Assembly (NCBI RefSeq): GCF_012272855.1 | Contig: NZ_JAAXCQ010000001.1 | Span: 248,001 to 312,000, forward strand | DNA: 64,000 bases | From: Arenibacter sp. 6A1 | Lineage (GTDB): Bacteria > Bacteroidota > Bacteroidia > Flavobacteriales > Flavobacteriaceae | Reading direction: 5' to 3' | Shown here: piece by piece, positions 18,671 through 28,641 of the stretch | Numbering within the stretch: the first letter of the stretch is position 1 | Layout: every line of letters begins with the position of its first letter | Notes under the pieces: generated by a model | What the model was told of the DNA's origin: nothing | The model's database searches: none | The model's input: the letters and a program-made list of their open reading frames with translations, nothing else | Translations under genes and position numbers: made by a program

Positions 18671-19577
18671 ATGTATCTAATTCGATCTGGTTGGTTTCAC
18701 TGTTTTTATGTTGTGCAAAAGAAAATCCACTTTCCCACCAAAGCCCCATTTTTTCCTTATCAAAAATAAGTGAATTCGTAGTTAATACGGTAGGGGTATA
18801 ATAAAAATTAATTATGGCATTATTATGGCTGGCTACGAATTTCCCGATTCGTATGTTCTGTTTTTCAATTCTATCGAGCATAAAAGAAAACATATTGGTC
18901 AATAAGGAAAACACATTACGGGAAGGCATACGGTTTATTTGTGTAATTTCTGTCTGCAAAATAATGGCATCTACAACGGTAGCCCCCCTCCTTATAGCCT
19001 CTTCAATTGGCACCATGGTACCCAGGCCTCCATCGGCATATTCGCAGCCATTTTTTTTAACTAAACTCATAAATGGGGTGTAATTGCACGAAATCCAAAC
19101 CCATTCACAAAACTCTACATAAGAATAGTCCTGAATAGATTTATATTCTACTTGATTCAGGGATAGGTTGGAAACGGTGACTACGAGCTCCAAAGCTTGG
19201 GTTTTTATCAAATCGAATTCATCCTCCGTAATGGTATCCTTGATCAATTGGAGCAGGTTTTTGCTCTCCCCGAAAGTTTTACTCCCTTTGGCGAAATTTT
19301 TTAAGACATTAAAGTGATGTATTCCAATATTATCGACTCCGTGCTTTTTTCGCACCACAAAAGGACAATTGTTAAAAATACTGTCCTGATTTACCGAGGT
19401 ATAGATTTTTTTTATTTTTTCAATTTTTCCCAGCGCCAAATGGGTTATGAGCAAGCTTCCTGTAGAAGTTCCTATAAAAAGATCGTACTGATGGTGTAGT
19501 TCTTGCATCAAGTACTGTGCAACACCCCCGGCAAATGCGCCTTTACTACCACCTCCAGAAATTACCATTGCTCTCAT
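18651..19577 (-). CDS. Patatin-like phospholipase B, paralogue of the adjacent gene
   Basis: 308 residues, strongly similar along its length to the 298-residue neighbour (same GGGSKGAFAGG, GTSTG with Ser38, and DGG with Asp182; shared WISCNY and TFGES). The main difference is a C-terminal extension of about ten residues. The start codon overlaps the stop of the upstream M1 peptidase by four bases, pointing to translational coupling. Both copies keep their catalytic residues. Confidence 0.85.
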   Translation of the reverse strand: MRAMVISGGGSKGAFAGGVAQYLMQELHHQYDLFIGTSTGSLLITHLALGKIEKIKKIYTSVNQDSIFNNCPFVVRKKHGVDNIGIHHFNVLKNFAKGSKTFGESKNLLQLIKDTITEDEFDLIKTQALELVVTVSNLSLNQVEYKSIQDYSYVEFCEWVWISCNYTPFMSLVKKNGCEYADGGLGTMVPIEEAIRRGATVVDAIILQTEITQINRMPSRNVFSLLTNMFSFMLDRIEKQNIRIGKFVASHNNAIINFYYTPTVLTTNSLIFDKEKMGLWWESGFSFAQHKNSETNQIELDTYESISD

Positions 19578-21658
19578 TCAGCTCCTAAATTATTAATAAT
19601 ATAACGTTTTTCTGCCTCATTTAGTTTTTCCGACAAACTGATAATTCTTTTTCTGTATTCTTTTTGCCCCAAAAGCTCTTTTAACATGTTCCGGGAAAAC
19701 TTTTTAAACTGCCAAGAATGGTGTTGGGAAGCATTGATCAGATCTAACAGGTTGTTATCGGTAAACCCAAGGGTATCCCTTAATAACTGAAAGGCATTTT
19801 GGCGGACTTCCATCCCAAATTCGGGCGCGGTATACTTGCTTAGCTCCTTAAAATACCCTGCCGTATTGTTGGGCTCAAAATCCTTGGTCAACAGTGCCAA
19901 AGTCAACCATAGCATACGTACATTTTTATTGGGCAAACCAACAATCTCTTTGGTCTTTTCCAAATAATCTGACCGGTCTTGCGGAAAATTGATCCATAAT
20001 TTATAGAGCATATGTTCTATGGTGATATAGCTATGGTCTTCTAAAAGGGATTCGAATTCATCTTTTAATCCGATAGGAATCTGAGGTGCTGCGATGGCAA
20101 TAGCTTGTCGCAGCATAATATCCTGACTATTAAAAATGTCTTTTATTAAATCTTCGGGAAGCGATTTGTAATAGGTTTTTACCAAATGGGATCTAAGTTG
20201 GGGCACTGCTAATTTATTCCAATACTTTTGGATGGTCACAGAGCGATTGGCCGGACTTGTGATTAGCTCTTGTTCTAGGTTAAAAAGCGCTGCTAGGGAT
20301 TCGGACCCTTTTTTAAGGCTTTCCTTTGCCTCATTAAAGGGAAATATTTTTTCTTGTAACCATTGTTCTTTGAACAAGCTTAAATCCTTGCCGCTTCCCG
20401 CTGCCATTTCTGCTAGAAAGGCTTCGATATTGGCATTTTTATAGCTGAATTTTCTCAAATATCGCTTCACCCCTTCTTTAAAAGCGCTTTCCCCTATATC
20501 TTCTCTTAAAATATGAAGGGCCCAGGCACCTTTTTCATAGAAGGTCAGACTGCTAGCTGTAGGATCTAACAAAGATTCTCCTTGGCCATTCACCGATAGC
20601 TCCGTAAGCTGTTTGGCAGATTCATATATTTTCCAATAATAATATTCGGTACCAAAAATTTCTTTCTCGGCCAGCAAAGCGTAATACGTGGCAAAGCCTT
20701 CGTGTAACCAATGACTTCCACTACTCTCTTGGGTAACCAGGTTGCCAAACCATTGGTGCGCCATTTCATGGGCATTGACACTTACAAAATTCCTGTCTTT
20801 AAAAGCAATGCTATCAATCATATAGGCATCAGAAAAAATTGTCGCCGACGTATTTTCCATCCCGGCATATAAAAAATCGCGGACCGGAATTTGCTTGTAA
20901 TTTTGCCAAGGATAGGGCACCCCTATTTCTTTTTCAAAAAAGTCGAAAATTTCCTGGGTATATTTATAGGTAGGAGCTACCAATGCACTGTCCTGAGGAT
21001 AATAATAAAGTTCTACAGGAATCTTAGTCGCAGTAGACAATTCCTTTTTTTCATAATCTCCGATAGCAAAGGCCAGCAAATAACTGCTCATTGGTTTATT
21101 CATACTATAGCGCCATGTTTTAACGCCATCGACTGTTAGAGTATCCTGTAACACCCCGTTGGCTATTACCTCATACTCTTTATCGAAACGAATCTCCATA
21201 TCGAAAATTACCTTCTCGGTCATGTCGTCAAAACTTGGGAGCCAATGACTCGTATATTTCCCCTGTCCTTGGGTCCATACCTGTTTATTGGGAAAGCTGC
21301 TGTCCCAACCTATAAAGTAAACCGTTTGTTTGGGTTGTACCCTATAGTTCAGTTGCAGGCTATACTTTTTATTTTTTTTTAGCTTTTTATATAGTATCAG
21401 TCTTTGGTCATCGGTCTTGTATTTAACTTTTTTGTTGTTTAATAACACGGAAAAGAACCTCATATTTTTAGCATCCAAAAAAACACTGTCCACCTTTTCC
21501 AAAGCGACAAAGGAATAGTTTACCGATCCTTGGATACTTTTATTTTCGGGATGAATCCCAAGGCTAATCTTCCCTTTAAAAAAATTGACCTTATCTTGAT
21601 GCTGTCCATGAACCATACTCACGACGAGCAGGAATAGTATATACAATAGGTGTTTCAT
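19574..21658 (-). CDS. Secreted M1 family aminopeptidase
   Basis: Zinc metallopeptidase removing N-terminal residues from peptides, probably periplasmic. The 694 residues open with a signal peptide (about 1-18, VHGQ). They carry the exopeptidase motif AGMEN (265-269), HEMAH (297-301) and the third zinc ligand Glu320 in WLHEGFATYY, giving intact HExxH-x18-E spacing. The HEAT-like C-terminal region is present. It heads an operon with two overlapping patatin genes. Unlike the M1-like protein at the left edge, its active site is complete. Confidence 0.92.
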   Translation of the reverse strand: MKHLLYILFLLVVSMVHGQHQDKVNFFKGKISLGIHPENKSIQGSVNYSFVALEKVDSVFLDAKNMRFFSVLLNNKKVKYKTDDQRLILYKKLKKNKKYSLQLNYRVQPKQTVYFIGWDSSFPNKQVWTQGQGKYTSHWLPSFDDMTEKVIFDMEIRFDKEYEVIANGVLQDTLTVDGVKTWRYSMNKPMSSYLLAFAIGDYEKKELSTATKIPVELYYYPQDSALVAPTYKYTQEIFDFFEKEIGVPYPWQNYKQIPVRDFLYAGMENTSATIFSDAYMIDSIAFKDRNFVSVNAHEMAHQWFGNLVTQESSGSHWLHEGFATYYALLAEKEIFGTEYYYWKIYESAKQLTELSVNGQGESLLDPTASSLTFYEKGAWALHILREDIGESAFKEGVKRYLRKFSYKNANIEAFLAEMAAGSGKDLSLFKEQWLQEKIFPFNEAKESLKKGSESLAALFNLEQELITSPANRSVTIQKYWNKLAVPQLRSHLVKTYYKSLPEDLIKDIFNSQDIMLRQAIAIAAPQIPIGLKDEFESLLEDHSYITIEHMLYKLWINFPQDRSDYLEKTKEIVGLPNKNVRMLWLTLALLTKDFEPNNTAGYFKELSKYTAPEFGMEVRQNAFQLLRDTLGFTDNNLLDLINASQHHSWQFKKFSRNMLKELLGQKEYRKRIISLSEKLNEAEKRYIINNLGAE

Positions 21659-21847
21659 AAGCCTTAAAAATAAACCTTTTTAATGGGAAAAACCCTTAGT
21701 TTTAAAGGTTGCAGAAATCCAGCGCCACAGAAAGCACCCGTCTCCTGAATTAGCACCGATCTTCTTGATATTGGGGGAATAAAATCTTTTTCAAATTTAG
21801 CATTTTAGATTATTGCAGTTGTATGCCGTAAGCCCTATTTTAGTCCC

Positions 21848-23947
21848 ATGAACACCAATGTACTTCAAACACCCATTGCATATTTAAAAGGTGTAGGTCC
21901 CAACCGGGCCGAAACGCTTAAAACTGAGTTAGGTATACACACCTATCAGGATTTGATCAATTTATTCCCCAACAGGTATATAGACAAAACCCAATATTAT
22001 AAAATAAATCAATTACAGCGAAATAGCGCCGATGTACAAGTAATCGGTAAAATAACCCACCTAAAATCGGTCGCCCAAAAGAAGGGACAACGATTGGTGG
22101 CCAGATTCGTAGATGAGACTGGAGAAATGGAACTGGTTTGGTTTAGAGGACAAAAATGGATTCGGGAAAACCTTAAATTAAACACTCCCTATGTTATATT
22201 TGGCAAAACCAATTGGTACAGCGGCATTTTCTCCATGCCACATCCAGAAATGGAATTGTTTTCTGAGCACCAAGGCGGCTTAAAGATCAGCATGCAACCG
22301 GTATATCCTTCCACCGAGAAATTGGGCAATACGGGAATCACCAATAGAACCACCAACAAATTAATCCAACAGCTGTTCATGGAGACCAAGGGGAGGTTTT
22401 CCGAGACCCTCTCTCCCGCCCTTTTGAAGGAATTGAATCTTATTTCCAAGAGCGAGGCCATGTTTAATATACATTTCCCAAAAAGTCAGGAATTGTTGGC
22501 CAAATCCCAGTATCGTTTAAAGTTCGAGGAGTTGTTTTATATTCAGTTACAGCTTATCGCTAAAAACGCACAACACAAACAAAAGATAAAAGGGTTTACT
22601 TTTGACCAAGTCGGCACCCGTTTCAATGAGTTTTATAGTGAGTATTTACCTTTTGAACTGACCAATGCCCAAAAAAGGGTGATCAAAGAAATCAGGGCCG
22701 ATTTAGGCAGCAATGCCCAGATGAACAGATTATTACAGGGAGATGTAGGGTCTGGAAAGACCATTGTGGCATTAATGACCATGTTATTGGCCATCGATAA
22801 TGGGTATCAAGCCTGCCTGATGGCACCAACCGAAATATTGGCCAACCAACATTATATAGGTATTAAAGACCTTCTAAAAGATATGGGCATCAATATTGCC
22901 CTATTAACAGGATCGGTAAAAAAATCGGCTAGAAATATCATCCATGAACAGTTAGAAAACGGGGAATTACATATTATTATAGGAACCCATGCTTTATTGG
23001 AAGATAAGGTGCAGTATAAAAATTTGGGATTGGCCATAATAGATGAGCAACATCGGTTTGGTGTTGCCCAACGCTCTAAACTATGGCATAAAAACAATAT
23101 TCCCCCTCATATTTTGGTCATGACCGCCACCCCTATTCCCAGAACCTTGGCAATGAGCCTGTACGGTGATCTGGATATTTCGGTGATCGATGAATTGCCT
23201 CCGGGGAGAAAACCTATCAAAACGGTACACCGGTTTGATTCGAACAGGTTAAAGGTTTTTCAATTTGTCAGGGACGAGATAAAAAAGGGCAGACAAGTTT
23301 ATGTAGTGTATCCACTGATCCAAGAGTCGGAAGCGATGGATTACAAGGATTTAATGGACGGTTACGAAAGTATCGCCCGGGATTTCCCTTTACCGGACTA
23401 CCAGATTTCTATTGTGCACGGACAAATGAAACCCGCGGACAAGGATTACGAAATGGAAAGGTTTGTCAAGGGGGAAACCCAGATCATGGTAGCTACTACT
23501 GTCATTGAGGTGGGTGTAAACGTGCCCAATGCTTCGGTAATGATTATAGAAAGCGCGGAGCGTTTTGGCTTATCTCAGCTCCATCAGTTAAGGGGAAGAG
23601 TAGGCCGTGGTGCCGATCAGAGTTTTTGTATCCTGATGACGGGCCACAAACTTTCTGCCGATTCTAAAACCCGTTTAGAAACCATGGTAGCGACCAATGA
23701 TGGGTTTGAGATCGCAGAAGTAGATTTAAAACTACGAGGGCCTGGCGATTTAATGGGAACCCAACAAAGTGGGGTGCTCAATTTAAAAATTGCCGATATC
23801 ATCAAGGATAATGATCTTTTAAAAACGGCCAGACTATATGCGCAAAAAATCTTAAAAGAAGATCCTTACTTATCTCAGAATCCAGTTATCAAACACGCCT
23901 ATGAACAACTGGTTAAACATAAAAACATCTGGAACTACATCAGTTAA
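21848..23947 (+). CDS. recG: ATP-dependent DNA helicase RecG
   Basis: Branch-migrating helicase that regresses stalled forks and processes Holliday junctions. The 699 residues have the N-terminal wedge/OB domain (about 60-150), Walker A LLQGDVGSGKT (about 295-305), DEQH (AIIDEQHRFGVAQR), TATPIPRTLA, and the RecG C-terminal motif RGPGDLMGTQQSG. Length is normal. Single gene; the hairpin downstream can stop transcription from both sides. Confidence 0.95.
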   Translation: MNTNVLQTPIAYLKGVGPNRAETLKTELGIHTYQDLINLFPNRYIDKTQYYKINQLQRNSADVQVIGKITHLKSVAQKKGQRLVARFVDETGEMELVWFRGQKWIRENLKLNTPYVIFGKTNWYSGIFSMPHPEMELFSEHQGGLKISMQPVYPSTEKLGNTGITNRTTNKLIQQLFMETKGRFSETLSPALLKELNLISKSEAMFNIHFPKSQELLAKSQYRLKFEELFYIQLQLIAKNAQHKQKIKGFTFDQVGTRFNEFYSEYLPFELTNAQKRVIKEIRADLGSNAQMNRLLQGDVGSGKTIVALMTMLLAIDNGYQACLMAPTEILANQHYIGIKDLLKDMGINIALLTGSVKKSARNIIHEQLENGELHIIIGTHALLEDKVQYKNLGLAIIDEQHRFGVAQRSKLWHKNNIPPHILVMTATPIPRTLAMSLYGDLDISVIDELPPGRKPIKTVHRFDSNRLKVFQFVRDEIKKGRQVYVVYPLIQESEAMDYKDLMDGYESIARDFPLPDYQISIVHGQMKPADKDYEMERFVKGETQIMVATTVIEVGVNVPNASVMIIESAERFGLSQLHQLRGRVGRGADQSFCILMTGHKLSADSKTRLETMVATNDGFEIAEVDLKLRGPGDLMGTQQSGVLNLKIADIIKDNDLLKTARLYAQKILKEDPYLSQNPVIKHAYEQLVKHKNIWNYIS

Positions 23948-23961
23948 CATCTGTTTAAATC

Positions 23962-23998
23962 AAAAAAAAGGGTCTGTAAATACTCCTTTACAGACCCT
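23962..23998 (-). terminator. Terminator between recG and small basic-protein gene
   Basis: A perfect 12-bp stem (23969-23980 with 23987-23998) has a six-base loop. The T run lies on the minus-strand side, so it mainly serves the minus-strand small gene and may also stop recG transcripts. Confidence 0.8.
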
Positions 23999-24033
23999 AG
24001 AACCAATATCCTTAAAAACAATCGAATAGCGTT

Positions 24034-24150
24034 TTAAACTCTGGACTTACGCTTTTTATTCATTTTATCTTCAAGTTTCTGTTGAATTTTTTCTTGCTTT
24101 TTTGCTTTTAAATCCGCCTTTGAGACCGTAACTTTTTTACTCTTTGCCAT
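24034..24150 (-). CDS. Small basic protein, 38 residues
   Basis: An ATG-TAA frame of 38 codons encoding a strongly basic helical peptide (MAKSKKVTVSKADL..., ending KRKSRV) with about 15 Lys/Arg. It is followed 36 bases later by a strong terminator on its own strand. Codons look like those of neighbouring genes. No known family; a nucleic-acid or ribosome-binding role is only a guess from charge. Confidence 0.6.
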   Translation of the reverse strand: MAKSKKVTVSKADLKAKKQEKIQQKLEDKMNKKRKSRV

Positions 24151-24749
24151 ACTATAATAATTTAACTATTAAACAATTACACAACAACCATAATCCTATA
24201 GGGGCAACATATCTTATACAGCGAGTCTCACCACTTTAATTGTCTTAAAGTACCGTGAGTTATATTTTATAAGATTTATAGGATTTACATAAGCACACCC
24301 GCAAGTGCTTAGAAATTCGGGAAGATAATTTTCAGGGAATTTAGTTTAAAGAAGGTCCGAACCCGCATTAGGGCTACCCTTAACCAAACCGTCTCTTGTG
24401 TTTTTATAAAACAGCTTAAATCAAACTTTTTAAAGTCCATTATTTAGCCTCTCTCAAATTAGATTCATAAAAAAGAAAGATAATCCTTTTATTCCTATAT
24501 TCAAAATATTCCGTTTTGATTTAGGAATTAAGAGGCCCTAAAAACAATCACTAACGGCTATTGTTTCCCAGCGCCAAAGATTTTAAAATTTGGCTTATTT
24601 TTACAGTATACTAAAGAATTATGGGTTATCTTATATAACTAAGCTATTACTTCGCTATCCCTGTTGACTATTAAAATAAAAGTCACAATTCTTTGGTTGA
24701 ACATCGTAATTCTAACAGAGTATACCTTTCTCTTTTATAAGTTTATTAA
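24151..24749. other. Long non-coding region upstream of leu operon
   Basis: About 600 bases without a convincing gene. It contains several A/T tracts and the near-palindrome CCAAAGATTTTAAAATTTGG (24580-24599). It may carry regulation for the leu operon, but I find no T-box, riboswitch or clear attenuator. Confidence 0.4.
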
Positions 24750-24757
24750 TAAATTTG
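24750..24757 (+). promoter_or_regulatory. Possible -7 element of leu operon
   Basis: TAAATTTG fits TAnnTTTG, but no TTG lies at the right distance upstream. If used, transcription would begin just before the short ORF at 24774. Confidence 0.3.
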
Positions 24758-24773
24758 GGAGGCTATAAGGAGA

Positions 24774-24842
24774 ATGAATTATCAAAAGCTATTTGGCTTG
24801 GAAGTATCCTTAATAAAATATAAAATTTATTACAAAAAATGA
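24774..24842 (+). CDS. Possible 22-residue upstream ORF of leuC
   Basis: ATG at 24774 follows AGGAG at 24769-24773, an unusually good Shine-Dalgarno match for this genome. The frame ends at a TGA that overlaps the leuC start as ATGA (24839-24842). The peptide ([14 protein letters not shown]...) has three Leu codons of 22. The overlap would allow translational coupling to leuC. It may equally be chance. Confidence 0.3.
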   Translation: MNYQKLFGLEVSLIKYKIYYKK

Positions 24843-26233
24843 AAAAGACACTATTTGACAAGGTATGGGATTCCCATGTGGTTCATAAGATTGAAAATGG
24901 TCCTGATGTTCTATTCATAGACCGTCATATGGTACATGAAGTAACGAGTCCGGTTGCCTTTATTGGTTTAAAGACCAGAGGTATTCCTGTTATGTACCCA
25001 AACCGTACTTTTGCCACTGCAGATCACAATACACCTACCATAAACCAACATTTACCAGTTGCAGACCCACTTTCTGCCAACCAGCTTAAAGCCTTGGAAG
25101 AAAATGCTGCGGAACACGGTATTTCTTATTGGGGCCTAGGCCATGAAAAGAACGGGATTGTACACGTAGTAGGGCCGGAATACGGAATTACCCAACCGGG
25201 AGCTACTATTGTTTGTGGAGATTCCCATACATCTACCCATGGTGCCTTTGGAGCAATTGCTTTTGGTATAGGTACATCGGAGGTAGAAATGGTATTGGCT
25301 ACGCAATGTATAATGCAGCAAAAGGCCAAATCGATGCGAATTAATGTCAATGGTGAATTGAACAAAGGGGTTACTCCTAAGGATGTTGCCTTATACATCA
25401 TTTCTAAACTAACGACTTCTGGAGCTACAGGATACTTTGTAGAGTATGCTGGGGATGTATTTACCAATATGTCTATGGAAGGTAGAATGACGGTTTGTAA
25501 CTTAAGTATAGAGATGGGTGCCCGTGGGGGAATGATTGCTCCGGACCAAAAAACATTCGATTACATCCAAGGGAGAGAATTTACACCAGTAGGTGCCGAT
25601 TTAGAAAAAGCCCAAGAATATTGGAAAACCTTAAGTACCGATGAAGGTGCCGAATTTGACAAGGAGATCAGTTTTGATGCTTCTGACATAGAACCTATGA
25701 TTACCTACGGAACCAATCCAGGAATGGGTATCGGAATTTCTAAGGGTATTCCTTTGGCCGAAGCGGTAGAAGGTGGTGTGGCTACTTACAAAAAGTCGCT
25801 TCATTATATGAACTACTCCGAGGGAGAGGATATGATTGGCAAACCGATTGATTTTGTCTTTCTAGGAAGTTGTACCAATGGTCGTATCGAGGATTTTAGA
25901 GCTTTCGCATCTATTGTAAAAGGCAGAAAAAAGGCCGACAATGTAACGGCATGGTTAGTCCCAGGATCGCATCAGGTAGAAGCCGCTATTAAGGAAGAGG
26001 GAATTTTAGATATTTTACACGAGGCCGGTTTTGAATTGCGCGAACCAGGATGTTCTGCATGTTTGGCAATGAACGACGATAAGGTACCTGCAGGAAAATA
26101 TGCAGTAAGTACTTCTAACAGAAATTTTGAAGGTAGACAAGGACCTGGCTCTAGAACACTATTGGCTAGTCCATTAGTCGCTGCCGCTGCTGCGGTAACC
26201 GGAAAAGTCACCGACCCTAGGGAATTCCTATAG
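24839..26233 (+). CDS. leuC: 3-isopropylmalate dehydratase large subunit
   Basis: With LeuD it isomerises 2-isopropylmalate to 3-isopropylmalate, the second step of leucine synthesis, using a 4Fe-4S cluster. The 464 residues carry the cluster ligands Cys345 (LGSCTNG), Cys405 and Cys408 (GCSAC), and the aconitase motif [14 protein letters not shown]. Length is typical (about 466). First gene of leuC-leuD-leuA-like-leuB. Confidence 0.96.
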   Translation: MKKTLFDKVWDSHVVHKIENGPDVLFIDRHMVHEVTSPVAFIGLKTRGIPVMYPNRTFATADHNTPTINQHLPVADPLSANQLKALEENAAEHGISYWGLGHEKNGIVHVVGPEYGITQPGATIVCGDSHTSTHGAFGAIAFGIGTSEVEMVLATQCIMQQKAKSMRINVNGELNKGVTPKDVALYIISKLTTSGATGYFVEYAGDVFTNMSMEGRMTVCNLSIEMGARGGMIAPDQKTFDYIQGREFTPVGADLEKAQEYWKTLSTDEGAEFDKEISFDASDIEPMITYGTNPGMGIGISKGIPLAEAVEGGVATYKKSLHYMNYSEGEDMIGKPIDFVFLGSCTNGRIEDFRAFASIVKGRKKADNVTAWLVPGSHQVEAAIKEEGILDILHEAGFELREPGCSACLAMNDDKVPAGKYAVSTSNRNFEGRQGPGSRTLLASPLVAAAAAVTGKVTDPREFL

Positions 26234-26310
26234 CACTAAGGAGAAGGGTTGTTTTATACAGTCCCCTACTCTTTTTTACTATGATGTTTAACTTATAATT
26301 ATTACAAAAA

Positions 26311-26907
26311 ATGGCATACGATAAATTCAATATACTTAAAACTTCCGCTGTTCCACTTCCTATAGAAAATGTGGATACGGATCAAATTATACCTGCCCGT
26401 TTCTTAAAAGCGACGGAAAGAAAAGGATTTGGAGACAACCTTTTCCGCGATTGGCGCTATAATGCAGACAATACCCCAAAAGAAGATTTTGCCTTGAACA
26501 ACCCAAAATACAGTGGTAAAATTTTGGTCGGAGGGAAAAATTTCGGTTCTGGTTCTTCTCGTGAGCATGCTGCTTGGGCGGTATACGATTACGGATTCAG
26601 ATGTGTAGTGTCTAGCTTTTTTGCCGATATTTTCAAAAACAACTGTCTTAATATTGGTGTACTTCCGGTACAGGTAAGCCCAGCATTTTTGGAAAATATT
26701 TTTGCTGCCATCGAAGCAGATCCAGAAACGCTTCTTGAAGTTAATTTACCCGAGCAAACAATCACCCTGACCACTACTGGGGAACAAGAGCATTTTGATA
26801 TCAACGATTACAAAAAAGAAAACATGCTCAACGGTTTTGATGATATTGACTACCTTTTGAATATAAAGGAAAACATAAGGGAATTTGCCCTTAACACCCC
26901 TCTATAG
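26311..26907 (+). CDS. leuD: 3-isopropylmalate dehydratase small subunit
   Basis: Swivelling subunit that completes the LeuCD isomerase. The 198 residues show [12 protein letters not shown] (substrate loop) and [13 protein letters not shown] (the conserved GSSREHA element). Length is normal. It follows leuC by 77 bases in the same direction. Confidence 0.95.
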   Translation: MAYDKFNILKTSAVPLPIENVDTDQIIPARFLKATERKGFGDNLFRDWRYNADNTPKEDFALNNPKYSGKILVGGKNFGSGSSREHAAWAVYDYGFRCVVSSFFADIFKNNCLNIGVLPVQVSPAFLENIFAAIEADPETLLEVNLPEQTITLTTTGEQEHFDINDYKKENMLNGFDDIDYLLNIKENIREFALNTPL

Positions 26908-27001
26908 CAATTTGTAGTTTGGGCAATTTTTGGTCAATCAAAGCCTTGTGGCCCTACAAATCCACCAAAATGAACCCTTAATAATTAGTGGTTAGACACT
27001 C

Positions 27002-28519
27002 ATGAAGAAAAGAAAAATTGAAATAATGGACACCACCCTTAGAGATGGGGAGCAAACCTCTGGGGTGTCCTTTTCAGCGTCCGAAAAACTTACTCTGGCA
27101 AAATTATTGTTAGATGAATTACAGGTAGATAGGATTGAAGTGGCCTCGGCCAGAGTTTCCGAAGGAGAGCTATCGGCAGTACAACAAATTACGGAATGGG
27201 CCAATAAAAAAGGATATATAGATCGAGTAGAAGTATTGACCTTTGTTGATGGCGGCGTATCCTTGGAATGGTTGGAAAAAGCTGGTGCAAAAGTACAGAA
27301 CCTTTTAACCAAAGGTTCTATGAACCACTTGACCCATCAGTTAAAAAAAACACCGGAACAGCATTTTAGGGAGATAGATATGGCTATCGCGGCAGCTACT
27401 GCTGCTGGCATCGCTACCAACGTTTATTTAGAGGACTGGAGTAATGGGATGCGGAATTCTAAATCATATGTTTTCGAATTTCTAGATTTCCTCTCCAAGC
27501 AACCTATAAAAAGAGTATTGTTGCCAGATACCTTGGGGATCCTTACCCATTCGGAAACATTCGATTATATTTCAGAGATTGTACAACGCTACCCTAATCT
27601 GCATTTAGATTTTCATGCCCATAACGATTATGACTTAAGTGTTTCCAATATCATGGAAGCGGTAAAGGCTGGTTGCCACGGACTTCACCTTACGGTCAAC
27701 GGAATGGGAGAAAGAGCAGGAAATGCCCCTATGGCCAGCGCGGTAGCCGTTTTAAACGACTTTTTCACCGATGTAGAAGTAGGAGTCAATGAAACTTCCC
27801 TTCATAAGGTCAGTAAATTGGTTTCGGCATTTACCGGTTTCGGTATTCCGGCGAACAAACCTATTGTTGGCGATAACGTATTTACCCAGACCGCTGGTAT
27901 ACATGCAGATGGGGATAGTAAAAAGAACTTGTATTTTAACGATTTAATGCCCGAACGTTTCGGCAGGATCCGAAAATACGCTCTTGGAAAAACATCTGGG
28001 AAAGCCAATATCCAGAAGAATTTACAGGAATTAGGACTGACCCTCAATGATGACGAATTAAAAAAGGTAACGGCTAGAATCATTGAACTTGGCGACAAAA
28101 AAGAAAAGGTAACCAAGGAAGATTTGCCTTTTATTATTTCGGATGTTCTAGATAGTGACACCTTTCAACAAAAGGTATTTATAAAATCGTATGTGCTTAC
28201 CCATTCTAAAGGATTAATGCCTTCTTCTACCTTGGCCTTAGAAATCAATGGCGAGCTTATTGAGGCCCATGCCCAAGGTGACGGTCAATACGATGCCTTT
28301 ATGAATGCCCTAAAGAAAGTATATGCTTCAAAGAATCTGGCATTGCCTACACTGGTGGATTATGCCGTTAGGATTCCGCCCGGAAGTAATTCTGACGCCC
28401 TTTGCGAAACCATTATTACTTGGCAGCGCAATGGAAAGGAATTTATTTCGAGGGGATTAGATTCTGACCAAACCGTATCTGCTATCAAAGCGACGGAAAA
28501 AATGCTGAATATTATATAA
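27002..28519 (+). CDS. LeuA-family synthase with C-terminal regulatory domain (isopropylmalate or citramalate synthase)
   Basis: Condenses acetyl-CoA with a 2-oxoacid. The 505 residues have the HMGL-like barrel: metal motif MDTTLRDGEQTSGV near the N terminus, HAHNDYDLS, and VNGMGERAGNAPM. A LeuA dimer/regulatory domain fills about 370-500, the feedback-inhibition domain. Position between leuD and leuB argues for leucine synthesis. However, citramalate synthases share this build, and LeuCD and LeuB also process citramalate, so an isoleucine branch is possible. No other leuA lies in the window. The first codons match family starts. Confidence 0.88.
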   Translation: MKKRKIEIMDTTLRDGEQTSGVSFSASEKLTLAKLLLDELQVDRIEVASARVSEGELSAVQQITEWANKKGYIDRVEVLTFVDGGVSLEWLEKAGAKVQNLLTKGSMNHLTHQLKKTPEQHFREIDMAIAAATAAGIATNVYLEDWSNGMRNSKSYVFEFLDFLSKQPIKRVLLPDTLGILTHSETFDYISEIVQRYPNLHLDFHAHNDYDLSVSNIMEAVKAGCHGLHLTVNGMGERAGNAPMASAVAVLNDFFTDVEVGVNETSLHKVSKLVSAFTGFGIPANKPIVGDNVFTQTAGIHADGDSKKNLYFNDLMPERFGRIRKYALGKTSGKANIQKNLQELGLTLNDDELKKVTARIIELGDKKEKVTKEDLPFIISDVLDSDTFQQKVFIKSYVLTHSKGLMPSSTLALEINGELIEAHAQGDGQYDAFMNALKKVYASKNLALPTLVDYAVRIPPGSNSDALCETIITWQRNGKEFISRGLDSDQTVSAIKATEKMLNII

Positions 28520-28641
28520 TAGAAGACAGCATACACCCAAAGATTGCCCGTAGCGATACGCAGCAATCAAATTTAGAAATCATAGATAAATTTTAGCACT
28601 GCCTTTCTGGTGCAATAACTATACTAACAAACACAAACATA

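Noticed and set aside
17774-19577. Patatin pair as an anti-phage effector (CBASS-like)
   Set aside because: No cyclase, nucleotide sensor or other defence gene is adjacent; the partner gene is a secreted peptidase.
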